Shown here one piece after another: positions 41,778-49,989 of a stretch of DNA of 64,000 nucleotides. A model generated the notes under the pieces. The model was given only the letters and a program-made list of their open reading frames with translations. It did no database searches and was not told the origin of the DNA. Origin of the DNA: [Enterobacter] lignolyticus SCF1 (GTDB lineage: Bacteria > Pseudomonadota > Gammaproteobacteria > Enterobacterales > Enterobacteriaceae); contig NC_014618.1 of NCBI RefSeq assembly GCF_000164865.1, forward strand, positions 3,410,001 to 3,474,000. The letters are read 5' to 3'. The translations under genes and the position numbers were made by a program. Numbering within the stretch: position 1 is the first letter of the stretch; each line of letters begins with the position of its first letter.

Positions 41778-42116
41778 ATGAACGCGCCAATCAATCAACA
41801 ACAGATGCGGGCGGCGGCAGGCAGAACGGCGGCAGTGCTGAAATCGCTCGCCAATGAAACCCGTCTGCTGCTGCTGTGCCACCTGAGCCAGGGCGAAGCA
41901 TCGGTGAGCGAAATAGAGGCGGCGCTCGGCATAGGCCAGCCGACCCTGTCGCAGCAGCTTGGCGTGCTGCGGCGGGAAAACCTGGTCAGCACCCGCCGGG
42001 AAGGTAAGCAGATTTTCTACCGCATCTCCGCCCCGGATATCCTGACGCTCCTCAACACGCTGTATGAACTCTACTGTCCGAAAAACACCGGCGAGGTAAC
42101 GGAATATGATGATTGA
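41778..42116 (+). CDS. ArsR-family persulfide sensor, BigR/YgaV type
   Basis: A 112-residue winged-helix repressor. LKSLANETRLLLLCHL and VSEIEAALGIGQPTLSQQLG form the DNA-binding core. Two Cys residues, C34 (LLLLCHL) and C100 (LYELYCPKN), have the 66-residue spacing of the redox pair in BigR, which forms a di- or tetrasulfide when reactive sulfur is present and then releases DNA. The ATG at 41778 has GAGGG six bases before it. It overlaps the transporter gene downstream, so it should control pmpA-pmpB. Confidence 0.88.
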   Translation: MNAPINQQQMRAAAGRTAAVLKSLANETRLLLLCHLSQGEASVSEIEAALGIGQPTLSQQLGVLRRENLVSTRREGKQIFYRISAPDILTLLNTLYELYCPKNTGEVTEYDD

Positions 42117-42534
42117 TATCGCGCACTTCACGCCCGTCCAGAGCTTTATCGGCGGCCTGATTATCGGCGCGGCGGCGTGGGTGCTGATTCTGTTTTGCGG
42201 ACGCATCGCGGGCATCAGCGGCATTCTCGGCGGCGTATTGTCCCGCACCAGCAGCGATAAGGGCTGGCGGCTGGCGTTTCTTGCCGGGATCGTCGTTGCG
42301 CCGCTGCTCTATCGGGCCTTCACCGCCCTGCCCGAGCGCGATATCGCCGCGTCATGGCCCACGATAATCTTCGCCGGGCTGCTGGTCGGCCTGGGAACGC
42401 GCTATAGCTCCGGCTGCACCAGCGGCCACGGCGTCTGCGGGCTGTCGCGGCTGTCGCTGCGTTCTCTGGTGGCGACGCTGACCTTTATGGTCGTCGCCGC
42501 CGTGACCGTCTGGGTTATCGGTTTCTGGCGTTAA
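42106..42534 (+). CDS. YeeE/YedE sulfur transporter half, PmpA-like
   Basis: A 142-residue inner-membrane protein with about four helices, one half of a split YeeE/YedE (PF04143) transporter. The signature GLLVGLGTRYSSGCTSGHGV, then CGLSRLS, carries the Cys that in YeeE takes part in thiosulfate passage. It overlaps the regulator gene by 11 bases. With the next gene it should import a sulfur species (thiosulfate or a sulfane-sulfur compound). Confidence 0.88.
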   Translation: MMIDIAHFTPVQSFIGGLIIGAAAWVLILFCGRIAGISGILGGVLSRTSSDKGWRLAFLAGIVVAPLLYRAFTALPERDIAASWPTIIFAGLLVGLGTRYSSGCTSGHGVCGLSRLSLRSLVATLTFMVVAAVTVWVIGFWR

Positions 42535-42550
42535 CGGATACGGAGTTAAG

Positions 42551-42961
42551 ATGAACCTCTTTTTTTCCTTTCTGGCGGGCCTGCTTTTCGGCCTTGGCCT
42601 GCTGATAAGCGGAATGGCGAACCCGGCGAAGGTCACCGGATTTCTGGATATTACCCGGCAGTGGGACCCGTCGCTGGCGTTTGTGATGGGCGGCGCTATC
42701 AGCATCGGCTTTTTCGCCTTTCGCATGGCGAAGAAACGCCAGCGCCCAATCTACGGCGATAAAATGGTTCTGCCGACCTCCTCAACCCTCGACAAGCGGC
42801 TGGTCGGCGGCGCCGTGCTGTTTGGCATTGGCTGGGGGCTGGCGGGCATCTGCCCGGGGCCAGGCCTGGTGCTGCTGGGCGCGGGCGAGCTCAAGGGCGT
42901 CGGGTTTGTCCTCGCCATGATCGCGGGGATGTGGCTGTTTCAGCGGCTGGAGCGTCGCTGA
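42551..42961 (+). CDS. YeeE/YedE sulfur transporter half, PmpB-like
   Basis: The second half of the split transporter, 136 residues and about four helices. LLFGLGLLISGMANPAKVTG and GWGLAGICPGPGLVLLG (with its Cys) are the family signatures. GGAG is six bases before the ATG. It ends one base before the stop of the convergent LysR gene, so there is no separate terminator between them. Confidence 0.88.
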   Translation: MNLFFSFLAGLLFGLGLLISGMANPAKVTGFLDITRQWDPSLAFVMGGAISIGFFAFRMAKKRQRPIYGDKMVLPTSSTLDKRLVGGAVLFGIGWGLAGICPGPGLVLLGAGELKGVGFVLAMIAGMWLFQRLERR

Positions 42962-42962
42962 G

Positions 42963-43859
42963 TCACGCCCCGCTATCGCGCAGCGCGTCAATCAGCAGCG
43001 CAAATGCCGGAGGATGCTGTCGGCGGCTTGGGTAGTAAAGGTAGTAGCCGGGAAACGTTGGGCACCAGCTCTCCAGCACCCGGACCAGGGCGCCGGCGCG
43101 CAGCTCATCCTGCACCATATCCTCCGGCACAAAGCCAATGCCGAATCCGCTGACGATGGCGTCGACCCGCTCGGCCAGCAGGTTGAAGGTCAGCTGCCCC
43201 TCGACCCCTACGCGCAGCGGTTTACCGTCTTTTTCAAACTCCCAGTGATACAGCCCGCCCGCGGTGGGCAACCGCATGTTGATGCAGCGGTGCTGCTGTA
43301 GCTCGTGCGGCGTCTGCGGGATCCCCCGCGCGGCAAAATAGCCGGGCGACCCGACTGCCGCCATCCGCATATCCGGGCCGATTCTCACCGCCACCATGTC
43401 TTTATCAACGCTTTCGCCCAGCCGCACGCCCGCGTCAAACCGGCCGTCAACGATATCGACAAAACCATTGTCGACCACCAGCTCAATATTGATTTGCGGC
43501 CAGGCCTGCAGAAACGGCTTTAGCTTCGGCCACAGCAGACGGCGCGCCGCGTGCTCCCCGGCGGAAAGGCGAATGTTGCCGGAGATGACGCCGTTGAGCT
43601 GAACAATGTTTTCCAGCTCGCGCTCCAGTTCGTCAAGCCGCGGCGCCAGACAGGCAATTACCCGCTCTCCGGCCTCGGTCGGCGCGACGCTGCGGGTGGT
43701 GCGCGTCAGCAGGCGCAGGTTTAAGCGCGCTTCCAGGGCCTTCATCGCGTGGCTTAACGCCGATTGCGATACGCCAAGCCGGGCCGCCGCTCGGGTAAAA
43801 CTGCGTTCCCGGGCGACCACAAGGAAGATCTGCAGCTCATTGAAGTTTTCTTTCAACAT
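42963..43859 (-). CDS. LysR-family transcription regulator
   Basis: A LysR regulator of 298 residues. The N-terminal winged helix (FNELQIFLVVARERSFTRAA and LGVSQSALSHAMKALE) is followed by the periplasmic-binding-like effector domain. The pattern resembles the group of LysR proteins beside short-chain oxidoreductases or MFS genes, but no such partner lies next to it here. Upstream is the divergent LuxR-type gene, sharing a palindrome at 43976..44002. Its target is unknown. Confidence 0.88.
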   Translation of the reverse strand: MLKENFNELQIFLVVARERSFTRAAARLGVSQSALSHAMKALEARLNLRLLTRTTRSVAPTEAGERVIACLAPRLDELERELENIVQLNGVISGNIRLSAGEHAARRLLWPKLKPFLQAWPQINIELVVDNGFVDIVDGRFDAGVRLGESVDKDMVAVRIGPDMRMAAVGSPGYFAARGIPQTPHELQQHRCINMRLPTAGGLYHWEFEKDGKPLRVGVEGQLTFNLLAERVDAIVSGFGIGFVPEDMVQDELRAGALVRVLESWCPTFPGYYLYYPSRRQHPPAFALLIDALRDSGA

Positions 43860-43975
43860 GATGCCTGTCCTTCACAATATTCATTAACATTTTAACAAAA
43901 GCAGTACCGCCAGGCTAAGCAATGAAATCAACCCATTACTTAACAACGCATTACGATAAATTATGTAACTCACTT

Positions 43976-44002
43976 CACATTGTTAATATATTAAGCATTG
44001 TG
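43976..44002. promoter_or_regulatory. 27-bp near-palindrome between LysR and LuxR genes
   Basis: The 12-bp perfect centre TTAATATATTAA is flanked by CACATTG and GCATTGTG, giving a mostly symmetric 27-bp element. It lies 80 bp before the LuxR-type gene and 117 bp before the LysR gene. It is a candidate operator for either regulator. Confidence 0.5.
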
Positions 44003-44081
44003 TTACCAACTTGTAAAACATATGCTTGTTTCATGGTTCTCAATCCGCCTGGCGCGCCCTCATTTTACGGGAGGAGACAAT

Positions 44082-44762
44082 ATGTCCGCGTTATCAATGT
44101 CTCGTCATAATGATGCGATTATTGCCCGCTGCCTGCAGACAATTTCGCAGCTTATCCCGCTGTCGTCGGCGGTGTTTTATCGGGTGAATAAGCGCACGAC
44201 GCCGGAGAACTACATTCTGCACAATATTTCTGAGAACACGCATCAGCAGTACCTGGAACATTTCCAGCCGCTCGACCCCCTGCTGCCCTCCCGCTTCACC
44301 CATCCTTCGATTACCATGGCGGGAATGACCCCTGGGCTGTATGACCGTTATCGCCACTACTATCACGACTTTATGCTGCCGAATAACGTTCGCGATATGA
44401 CGGAGATTTTTATCCGCCGCGATCGGCGGATTGTGGCAGGAATTTCTCTGATGCGCGATACGCCGTTTTCCAGCGAAGAGCGGCTGCGGGCGCAGGCGGT
44501 GCTGCCGCTGGTCGAGCTGGCTATCCACGAGCTGCTGCAGGATGACGATGCCCTGTCGGAGATGCTGACCGCCAAAGAGCGGGAAATCGTCAGCATGGTG
44601 CGCGAAGGAGCGAGCAATAAGCTGATTGCCCGCCAGCTGGATATTTCGCTCTCGACGGTGAAAACGCATTTACGCAATATCTTCGCCAAAACCGAGGTGG
44701 TGAACCGCACCGAGCTTGTCTCCAGAACCCTGATGCCGGCAGGTCAGCGAGCGCCGCTGTAA
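44082..44762 (+). CDS. LuxR-type transcription regulator
   Basis: A 226-residue protein. The C-terminal GerE helix-turn-helix (LTAKEREIVSMVREGASNKL then IARQLDISLSTVKTHLRNIF) is intact. The N-terminal half (about residues 10-150) resembles a GAF-like sensor and lacks the autoinducer-domain residues I would expect of a quorum-sensing LuxR, so the signal is unknown. The frame is open further upstream, but GGAGGAG stands before the ATG at 44082. The upstream region is AT-rich, which suggests acquired DNA. Confidence 0.88.
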   Translation: MSALSMSRHNDAIIARCLQTISQLIPLSSAVFYRVNKRTTPENYILHNISENTHQQYLEHFQPLDPLLPSRFTHPSITMAGMTPGLYDRYRHYYHDFMLPNNVRDMTEIFIRRDRRIVAGISLMRDTPFSSEERLRAQAVLPLVELAIHELLQDDDALSEMLTAKEREIVSMVREGASNKLIARQLDISLSTVKTHLRNIFAKTEVVNRTELVSRTLMPAGQRAPL

Positions 44763-44846
44763 CGCAGGGCTGCGTTTCCGCCGGCAATAAAGTATCCTCG
44801 CCGCGTGCCGATAAAATAAGCAAGACCCATCAACCCCTTACGGACC

Positions 44847-45731
44847 ATGGACAGAACGCCGCGCAATCCAGATATCACCGTCAAGCCTCAGGCCGCCGCC
44901 TGGTTTACGCGTCATCCAGAGGCCCGCCTGCATTTCGATCCAGTGCTTAACCTTCTGCTCAGCGGCTACGTGGGGGATAACCACGGCTACATTAATAAGC
45001 AGACAAGCCCGCACTACGTATTTAATGCGTGGAGCAAAGAGGGAAATACGGTCAGGGTCAGCTGCACCGCGCACTATTCCCGCGTCCGCATCCGTGTGGA
45101 TAAAGCGCAGACGCGTCCCGCCTTTCATCCCTATGCAAAAACGCTCGCCAACCGTGATGGCAGCCGCCGAATTGAGTATATCGACCTGATTATCCGCACG
45201 GCCGACGACCTGCAGCTGCTGGCCGATTTTTTCAGCCAGCACGACATTCCGGGCTTTACGCCCTCGCAGCCGGGGAACACCTCGCCCGACGAGACGGATT
45301 ACGCCCCCATTATTCGCGTCGTTGACGGCAGGGTGATTGACGTCAGACAGCTTCATAACGCGCTGGCTGGCCGTTTCACCCGCAGTATGCAGATGCAGGG
45401 TTACGCCTGCCGCCACGAACACCGGCTGGCGAATACGCTCGATCGCGTCGATGTCCTGTTATCGCGTCACGGCCTGAATATCTACTGCGAACTCAAGCCC
45501 GTCGCCGGAAGCTCGACAAAGCGGGAGATCCGCGCTGCGCTCGGACAGCTGCTGGACTATCAGTACTACAATAAGTCAGTCCGCGCCGACGCGCTGTGGA
45601 TTGTGCTGGACGCGCCCTGCAATACGCAAGATACCGCCTTCATTGCGCAGATAAGAGACCAGCATCAGCTGCCGCTGACGCTGGTCTGGGAGGAACAGGG
45701 GACGTTTCGTTTTTACCCGGCTTTAGCCTGA
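44847..45731 (+). CDS. PD-(D/E)XK nuclease-like protein, uncharacterised
   Basis: A 294-residue soluble protein whose C-terminal half has a restriction-endonuclease-like active site: D202 (DRVDVLL), E215 and K217 (IYCELKPV), then Q234 in REIRAALGQLLDYQYY. The ExK followed by a GQLL-Y helix is the pattern of many PD-(D/E)XK nucleases. The N-terminal 150 residues (VSCTAHYSRVRIRVDKA) are not recognised and may bind nucleic acid. No methylase or toxin-antitoxin partner lies nearby. Its end overlaps the end of the convergent DUF3156 gene by 19 bases. The nuclease activity is an inference. Confidence 0.6.
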   Translation: MDRTPRNPDITVKPQAAAWFTRHPEARLHFDPVLNLLLSGYVGDNHGYINKQTSPHYVFNAWSKEGNTVRVSCTAHYSRVRIRVDKAQTRPAFHPYAKTLANRDGSRRIEYIDLIIRTADDLQLLADFFSQHDIPGFTPSQPGNTSPDETDYAPIIRVVDGRVIDVRQLHNALAGRFTRSMQMQGYACRHEHRLANTLDRVDVLLSRHGLNIYCELKPVAGSSTKREIRAALGQLLDYQYYNKSVRADALWIVLDAPCNTQDTAFIAQIRDQHQLPLTLVWEEQGTFRFYPALA

Positions 45732-46294
45732 CAAGCGCGGTTAGCGCCCGCGTCCATCAGCTGCCCCATCGCCTGGCTGACCATATTCATCACGCTCAGC
45801 AGCAGCATCCGCTGCTGCGGTTCGAGACGCAAATAGCGGCGCAGCGGCGGCAGTTTGCAAACCACTTCGCTGGCCCCCCAGGGCTCAATCGTGCAGCACC
45901 ATTTCTGGTCGGTAATCACCAGCGAAAAGCGGCGGTAGTCCAGCTCGCTCAGGGTGGCCTGCAGATTAGGAAAGCCGTTGAGCCAGGCCGCCGCCGCGTC
46001 AGCCGCCGCGCGTTTACCGGCGACAAAGGTCACCGGATGGCGCGTAAACCACCCGGACTGATGCGCGCGAATTTTACCCTGCAGGGGCCGGTTTACCGGC
46101 CCCTCGACGCTAAACTCACAGCTCTGGATGCTGGCCATAAACAGCCGCTTTTGCCGCTGGCTGTAGGTCACCTCGGCGCTGTCGCTCAGGCGCAGCACGC
46201 CGCTGCGCTCTGAGCGCTTCTCGGTGGGCCAGCCTGCTAAATCGCGCGAAACGGCGTTTAACAGCGGCGTGTTAAAGCAGGGGACGGAGCGCAT
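45713..46294 (-). CDS. DUF3156-like protein
   Basis: A 193-residue protein without a signal peptide or membrane helix. RLFMASIQSCEFSVEGPVNR and GWFTRHPVTFVAGKRAAADA match the pattern I recall for DUF3156, a family of unknown function found beside amino-acid permeases. The longest frame starts at 46348, but the ATG at 46294 has GAGGGGG upstream. It overlaps the end of the permease gene by 23 bases, so it is translated as the second gene of that unit. Confidence 0.7.
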   Translation of the reverse strand: MRSVPCFNTPLLNAVSRDLAGWPTEKRSERSGVLRLSDSAEVTYSQRQKRLFMASIQSCEFSVEGPVNRPLQGKIRAHQSGWFTRHPVTFVAGKRAAADAAAAWLNGFPNLQATLSELDYRRFSLVITDQKWCCTIEPWGASEVVCKLPPLRRYLRLEPQQRMLLLSVMNMVSQAMGQLMDAGANRACQAKAG

Positions 46295-47771
46295 CCGGAA
46301 CCCCCTCTCCCACGTTATGGGCGTCATACTGACCGATTGCCCGCTCAACCACCTCTTCTACCGCCAGCGGCTTAAAGGGGTTGACGCGCTGCACGCACAC
46401 CGTCCAGAACAGCGCATACCCGGCGGTAAGGCCCAGCATCACGCCGAACGGCACCAGAATGTCGCGGCTGTTCATGCCCGGCGGGGCAATGTTGATAATC
46501 GCGATAACGATCCCGACGCTTGAGATAATCTGCGGCAGCGGGAACCACGGCGAGCGGTAGGCGCGCGGCAGGTCCGGACGGCGAATACGCAGCAGCACCA
46601 CCGACAGCGTCACCAGCAGATAGGCAACGCCCCAGGCGCAGACGGCGGCAAGGATCAGCGGCACAATACGATCCAGATCGCCGTTCAGATACCAGGCGTG
46701 CAGACAGGGGATCGCCACGCCGATAGCAATGGCGATCACCGGCGTTTTAAAGCGCGGGTGCAGCCAGGTCAGAAAGCGCGGCAGCGCGCCGTCCAGCGCC
46801 ATACCGTAGATGATGCGCGGCACCGCGGCCATCAGCGTATTGATCGTCGCGCAGCCTGCCAGCAGCAGCCCCACGCCAAGCCAGTACTGCCCGGCATGCC
46901 CCATGACGCGCTCGGCAAACGCCGGGATTGCCATCGGCGTATCCAGCAGATGCACATTGTTCGCCGCATCCACCACCACGTTCGTCACCTGGCGGTTAAT
47001 CGCCGCGCCGTAGATAAACATGCAGCTGGCGACCCCCAGCAGCCCGAGCGCCATCGCCCGGGGAATGGTGCGGTGCGCCTGCTTAATTTCAGGGGCCATC
47101 GGCGTGACCAGCTCGCAGCCGACAAACATGAACATCGCCATGCCGATATAGCCGAACAGCCCGGAAAGATCGCTGACGTTTACCGGGGTGCCGAACCATC
47201 CGGCCTGATGAGTGACGGGCGCCATAAAGATGCCGCACAGGCCGAAAATGGTCAGCGTGGTCCACATCCCGAAGGTGAGCACCACTTCTACCTTGCCAAA
47301 AATCTCAATGCCGATGGCGTTCAGCAGGCCGAAAACGACCACCATGCCCACCCCCACCATCCAGGTGTTCTGGTGCGCCGCCATCTGGGCGTTGATCGAC
47401 TCGAAGTTTACCAGCGCCATGATCCCGGCGAGGATGGTCTCCGCCGTTCCGGCGAAGATGTGGACGATAAGGTAGGCGCACAGCGCGCCGGTAATGGCAA
47501 AAAAGCGCCCCATCCCGCAGGAGATGTAGTCATACACCGAACCGGTGGTGGGGATGAGCGTGGCCGCCTCGGCGAAGGTGGTGACCTGGGCCTGCATCAT
47601 AATAAACGCCAGCAGCACCGCCAGCGCGAATGTATCGCCCCCCATGCCGAAACCGCTGGTAACGGTAAGAATGACGGGGCTTGCCATGATTAAGCCGACG
47701 GAGCTGGCGAGCGTGGTGGGAAAACCCACGACGCCGCGTTCAAGATGGCTGGCGAGTCTGTTACTGAACAT
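46272..47771 (-). CDS. APC-superfamily amino acid/amine permease
   Basis: A 499-residue permease with about 12 hydrophobic helices. The helix 1 region (VGFPTTLASSVGLIMASPVI) and the later stretch MFMFVGCELVTPMAPEIKQA are APC-family features. The substrate is not known; the linked FAD oxidase suggests an amine or amino acid. The frame is open to 47831, but the ATG at 47771 has GAGG six bases before it. A terminator at 47911 lies upstream, so it starts its own transcript. Confidence 0.85.
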   Translation of the reverse strand: MFSNRLASHLERGVVGFPTTLASSVGLIMASPVILTVTSGFGMGGDTFALAVLLAFIMMQAQVTTFAEAATLIPTTGSVYDYISCGMGRFFAITGALCAYLIVHIFAGTAETILAGIMALVNFESINAQMAAHQNTWMVGVGMVVVFGLLNAIGIEIFGKVEVVLTFGMWTTLTIFGLCGIFMAPVTHQAGWFGTPVNVSDLSGLFGYIGMAMFMFVGCELVTPMAPEIKQAHRTIPRAMALGLLGVASCMFIYGAAINRQVTNVVVDAANNVHLLDTPMAIPAFAERVMGHAGQYWLGVGLLLAGCATINTLMAAVPRIIYGMALDGALPRFLTWLHPRFKTPVIAIAIGVAIPCLHAWYLNGDLDRIVPLILAAVCAWGVAYLLVTLSVVLLRIRRPDLPRAYRSPWFPLPQIISSVGIVIAIINIAPPGMNSRDILVPFGVMLGLTAGYALFWTVCVQRVNPFKPLAVEEVVERAIGQYDAHNVGEGVPDALRPLL

Positions 47772-47858
47772 AGTCAACCTCTGCACAAGGTGTAGGGCCA
47801 GGGAACGGCGCAACCGTTCCGGGATAGTCATAATTTATGCAGGCATCCCGCTCAACGA

Positions 47859-47872
47859 ATATCGTCCTGAAG
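47859..47872. promoter_or_regulatory. Shared motif upstream of the permease
   Basis: ATATCGTCCTGAAG here and ATATCGTCCGGAAG at 49691 agree at 13 of 14 positions. Each lies 57-88 bp before a transcript start codon (the permease here, the FAD oxidase there). This suggests one regulator binding both promoters. Confidence 0.4.
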
Positions 47873-47910
47873 GTGGAGAGGAGCGGATGATTTTGTGACG
47901 ATGAGCAAAA

Positions 47911-47945
47911 TTGTCCTCCCCGCCGCTTCTCACCGGGGAGGACAA
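47911..47945 (-). terminator. Rho-independent terminator after the cupin gene
   Basis: A perfect 12-bp stem (TTGTCCTCCCCG with its complement) and an 11-base loop are followed on the minus strand by TTTTG. It lies just past the cupin stop and separates the oxidase-cupin transcript from the permease. Confidence 0.8.
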
Positions 47946-47953
47946 CGACGGCG

Positions 47954-48319
47954 TTAGCGGCTTTCGACGTTTGCCAGGTAGTGCTTCACGAAGCGGCTGG
48001 TCAGAATTTTCCACTCCACTTCGGTGCCCTGTTTCACAAACCAGCTGTCGCCAGGCGCAAAGCGCTGCGGCTCGCCGCCCGCCACGGTCAGCTCGACTTC
48101 TCCCTCAAGGACGGTGGCATGTTCGGTAAACGGATAGGTCATGGTGAAGCTTCCTTTGGTTGAGGAGAAGAGACCGCAGGTAAAGGCATCCTGCGGTTCG
48201 CCGTACACCATGGCGGCGGCGACCTGCGGGTCGCCCTCGGTCGGCGTGGCGCCGAGCAGGCTGACGCTGCCGATAGGATGCAATTCAGGAACGGGTTGGT
48301 TGAGTTTGAACGCTTTCAT
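47954..48319 (-). CDS. Cupin-domain protein
   Basis: A 121-residue single-domain cupin. The pattern KGSFTMTYPFTEHATVLEGE, then PQRFAPGDSWFVKQG, fits the DUF861/cupin_3 group, with the ring of metal ligands reduced to His in FTEHA plus Glu. Small cupins of this kind often accompany amine or amino-acid catabolic oxidases. It lies 13 bp downstream of the FAD oxidase and ends at a terminator. Its role (sensor, isomerase or accessory) is not known. Confidence 0.8.
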   Translation of the reverse strand: MKAFKLNQPVPELHPIGSVSLLGATPTEGDPQVAAAMVYGEPQDAFTCGLFSSTKGSFTMTYPFTEHATVLEGEVELTVAGGEPQRFAPGDSWFVKQGTEVEWKILTSRFVKHYLANVESR

Positions 48320-48332
48320 CAGTTTCTCCAGA

Positions 48333-49634
48333 TTAACTGCGGCCTTTCCAGAAGCCGGCGGTTTGATGCATCAGTTTCCCGGCGGTGACCAGCAGCAAAC
48401 GCAGGCTGTCGCGACCGTGAATGGTGGCGTGGGGAATACGGCTCATCAGACGGTACCGATCGGATCCGCCGGCGATCCCTTCCGCCAGAATTTTGCATAC
48501 GATATGGGAGGGCGTAACGCCGAAGCCGGAGTACCCCTGCACGTAGAACACGTTGTCGCGATCGCGCAGCGTACCGATCTGCGGGAACAGGTTGGCGCTG
48601 CAGGCCATCGGGCCGCCCCAGGCGAAGTCTATCTTCACGTCTTTCAGGTAGGGGAACACCTCCGCCATCAGCGTGCGGTTCCAGGCGGCGAAATCCGTCG
48701 GGGTGTATTCCACAAAGCGCGTGGCGCTGCCGAAGAGCAGACGGTTTTCCCGGGTCACCCGGTAGTAGTTAATCACCGGACGGATATCGCTGAACGCGCC
48801 GCGCAGCGGGCTAATCCGCTCAATAAGCTCATCGGATAGCGGCGCGGTCGACACCTGATAGGAGTAGGTGACCAGCGTCTTGTTATAGATTTCCGGCTCC
48901 ATATTGTTGAGGAAGCTGTCGCAGGCCCACAGCATTTTTGCTGCCCTCACGCTGCCCATCGCGGTGCGCACGCGCACCTCTTTGCCGTAATTCACCTCCA
49001 CCACCGGAGAGGATTCATAAATCTTCACGCCCAGCGATGCGGCCGCCTGGGCGGAGCCCAGCAGCATATTCAGCGAATGGATCTGCCCGCCGCCCATATG
49101 CTTGAGCGCGCCGCAGTACACGTCGGAGCCCACGACTTTATGCACGTCGCGGCCGGTGTAGAGCTCAATGTCTTCATCCGGGGCGGCCGCCTTAAACTCC
49201 TTTTCCCACTGCTGCAGCGTTTTCAGCTGACGGGAGTTGTAGGCCAGATAGCCGTAGCCAGGGACGAAATCGGCGTCAATATTGTATTTGCGGATGCGTT
49301 CGCGAATGATCCCGGCGCCGAGGTTGGCGATTTTAAACAGCGTCTCCAGCCCTTCTTTGCCGACATGCTTTTTCACCGCTTCGATATCGTGGCCGATCCC
49401 CGCCATCACCTGGCCGCCGTTGCGTCCGGTGCCGCCATAGCCGAGATGGCGCGCCTCCAGCACCACCACGTTGGTTATCCCCTGCTCTGCCAGCTCCAGT
49501 GCGGTGTTAATCCCCGAAAAGCCGCCGCCGATGATAACCACGTCGGCCTCAATGTCTTCCTGTAGCGCCGGAAAGTGCAGCTGGTATTTCTTCGTCGCGC
49601 CGTAGTAGTTGAGCGCATCGATTTTGATGTTCAT
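48333..49634 (-). CDS. FAD-dependent amine oxidase, PuuB-like
   Basis: A 433-residue DAO-family flavoprotein. The FAD-binding Rossmann motif VVIIGGGFSGINTALELAEQ is near residue 32, followed by VLEARHLGYGGTGRNGGQV, which is typical of gamma-glutamylputrescine oxidase PuuB and relatives. The C-terminal FAD contact is VFYVQGYSGFGVTPSHIVCK. It probably oxidises a substituted amine or amino acid, producing ammonia or an aldehyde. With the cupin and the co-located permease it forms an uptake and oxidation module. Confidence 0.83.
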   Translation of the reverse strand: MNIKIDALNYYGATKKYQLHFPALQEDIEADVVIIGGGFSGINTALELAEQGITNVVVLEARHLGYGGTGRNGGQVMAGIGHDIEAVKKHVGKEGLETLFKIANLGAGIIRERIRKYNIDADFVPGYGYLAYNSRQLKTLQQWEKEFKAAAPDEDIELYTGRDVHKVVGSDVYCGALKHMGGGQIHSLNMLLGSAQAAASLGVKIYESSPVVEVNYGKEVRVRTAMGSVRAAKMLWACDSFLNNMEPEIYNKTLVTYSYQVSTAPLSDELIERISPLRGAFSDIRPVINYYRVTRENRLLFGSATRFVEYTPTDFAAWNRTLMAEVFPYLKDVKIDFAWGGPMACSANLFPQIGTLRDRDNVFYVQGYSGFGVTPSHIVCKILAEGIAGGSDRYRLMSRIPHATIHGRDSLRLLLVTAGKLMHQTAGFWKGRS

Positions 49635-49989
49635 AGAATCACCCCATCTCCTGCCAAGGCCTCCATCTCAGCACGACGCCAGAGGGCTGGATATCGTCCG
49701 GAAGAACGACATCCTTTAGAACGATGCGCGGAGGGAAAAACGGCGGTGAAAATATTTTTCGCGCGAAGAATGTCATAACAAAAAATAATAAAAACGGCGC
49801 CGTTGTATTACGCCAATATTATTAATACGCTAATCATCAAATAATTCTGTAGTCATTTAACGCCGGGTCTTTATTTTTACCCCGTAATAGATCTTTTCCG
49901 CATTATTCATCGTCCGGCGGCGTTGGTGGCAAAACGGCGAGCGCCTGCTACGTTCAACAGCACAGGCATCAGCGCAGAAGGTACAACAC
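49635..49989. other. AT-rich intergenic region before the chromate transporter gene
   Basis: This 355-bp gap contains the start region of the FAD oxidase (with the motif at 49691) and an AT-rich stretch around 49740-49870. I see no credible gene; the short frame at 49857-50039 has no ribosome site. The rest carries no motif I recognise. Confidence 0.6.
49691..49704. promoter_or_regulatory. Shared motif upstream of the FAD oxidase
   Basis: ATATCGTCCGGAAG is the second copy of the motif at 47859. TCGT at its centre and ACGA shortly after give local dyad symmetry. It is a possible common operator for the amine-oxidation genes. Confidence 0.4.

Noticed and set aside
43998..44081. Upstream extension of the LuxR-type gene
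   Set aside because: It covers an AT-rich promoter region and lacks a ribosome site, while GGAGGAG precedes the ATG at 44082.
44082..44762. Quorum-sensing LuxR-family regulator
   Set aside because: The N-terminal half lacks the pattern of an acyl-homoserine-lactone domain and no luxI-type gene is present, so only a general LuxR-type call is made.
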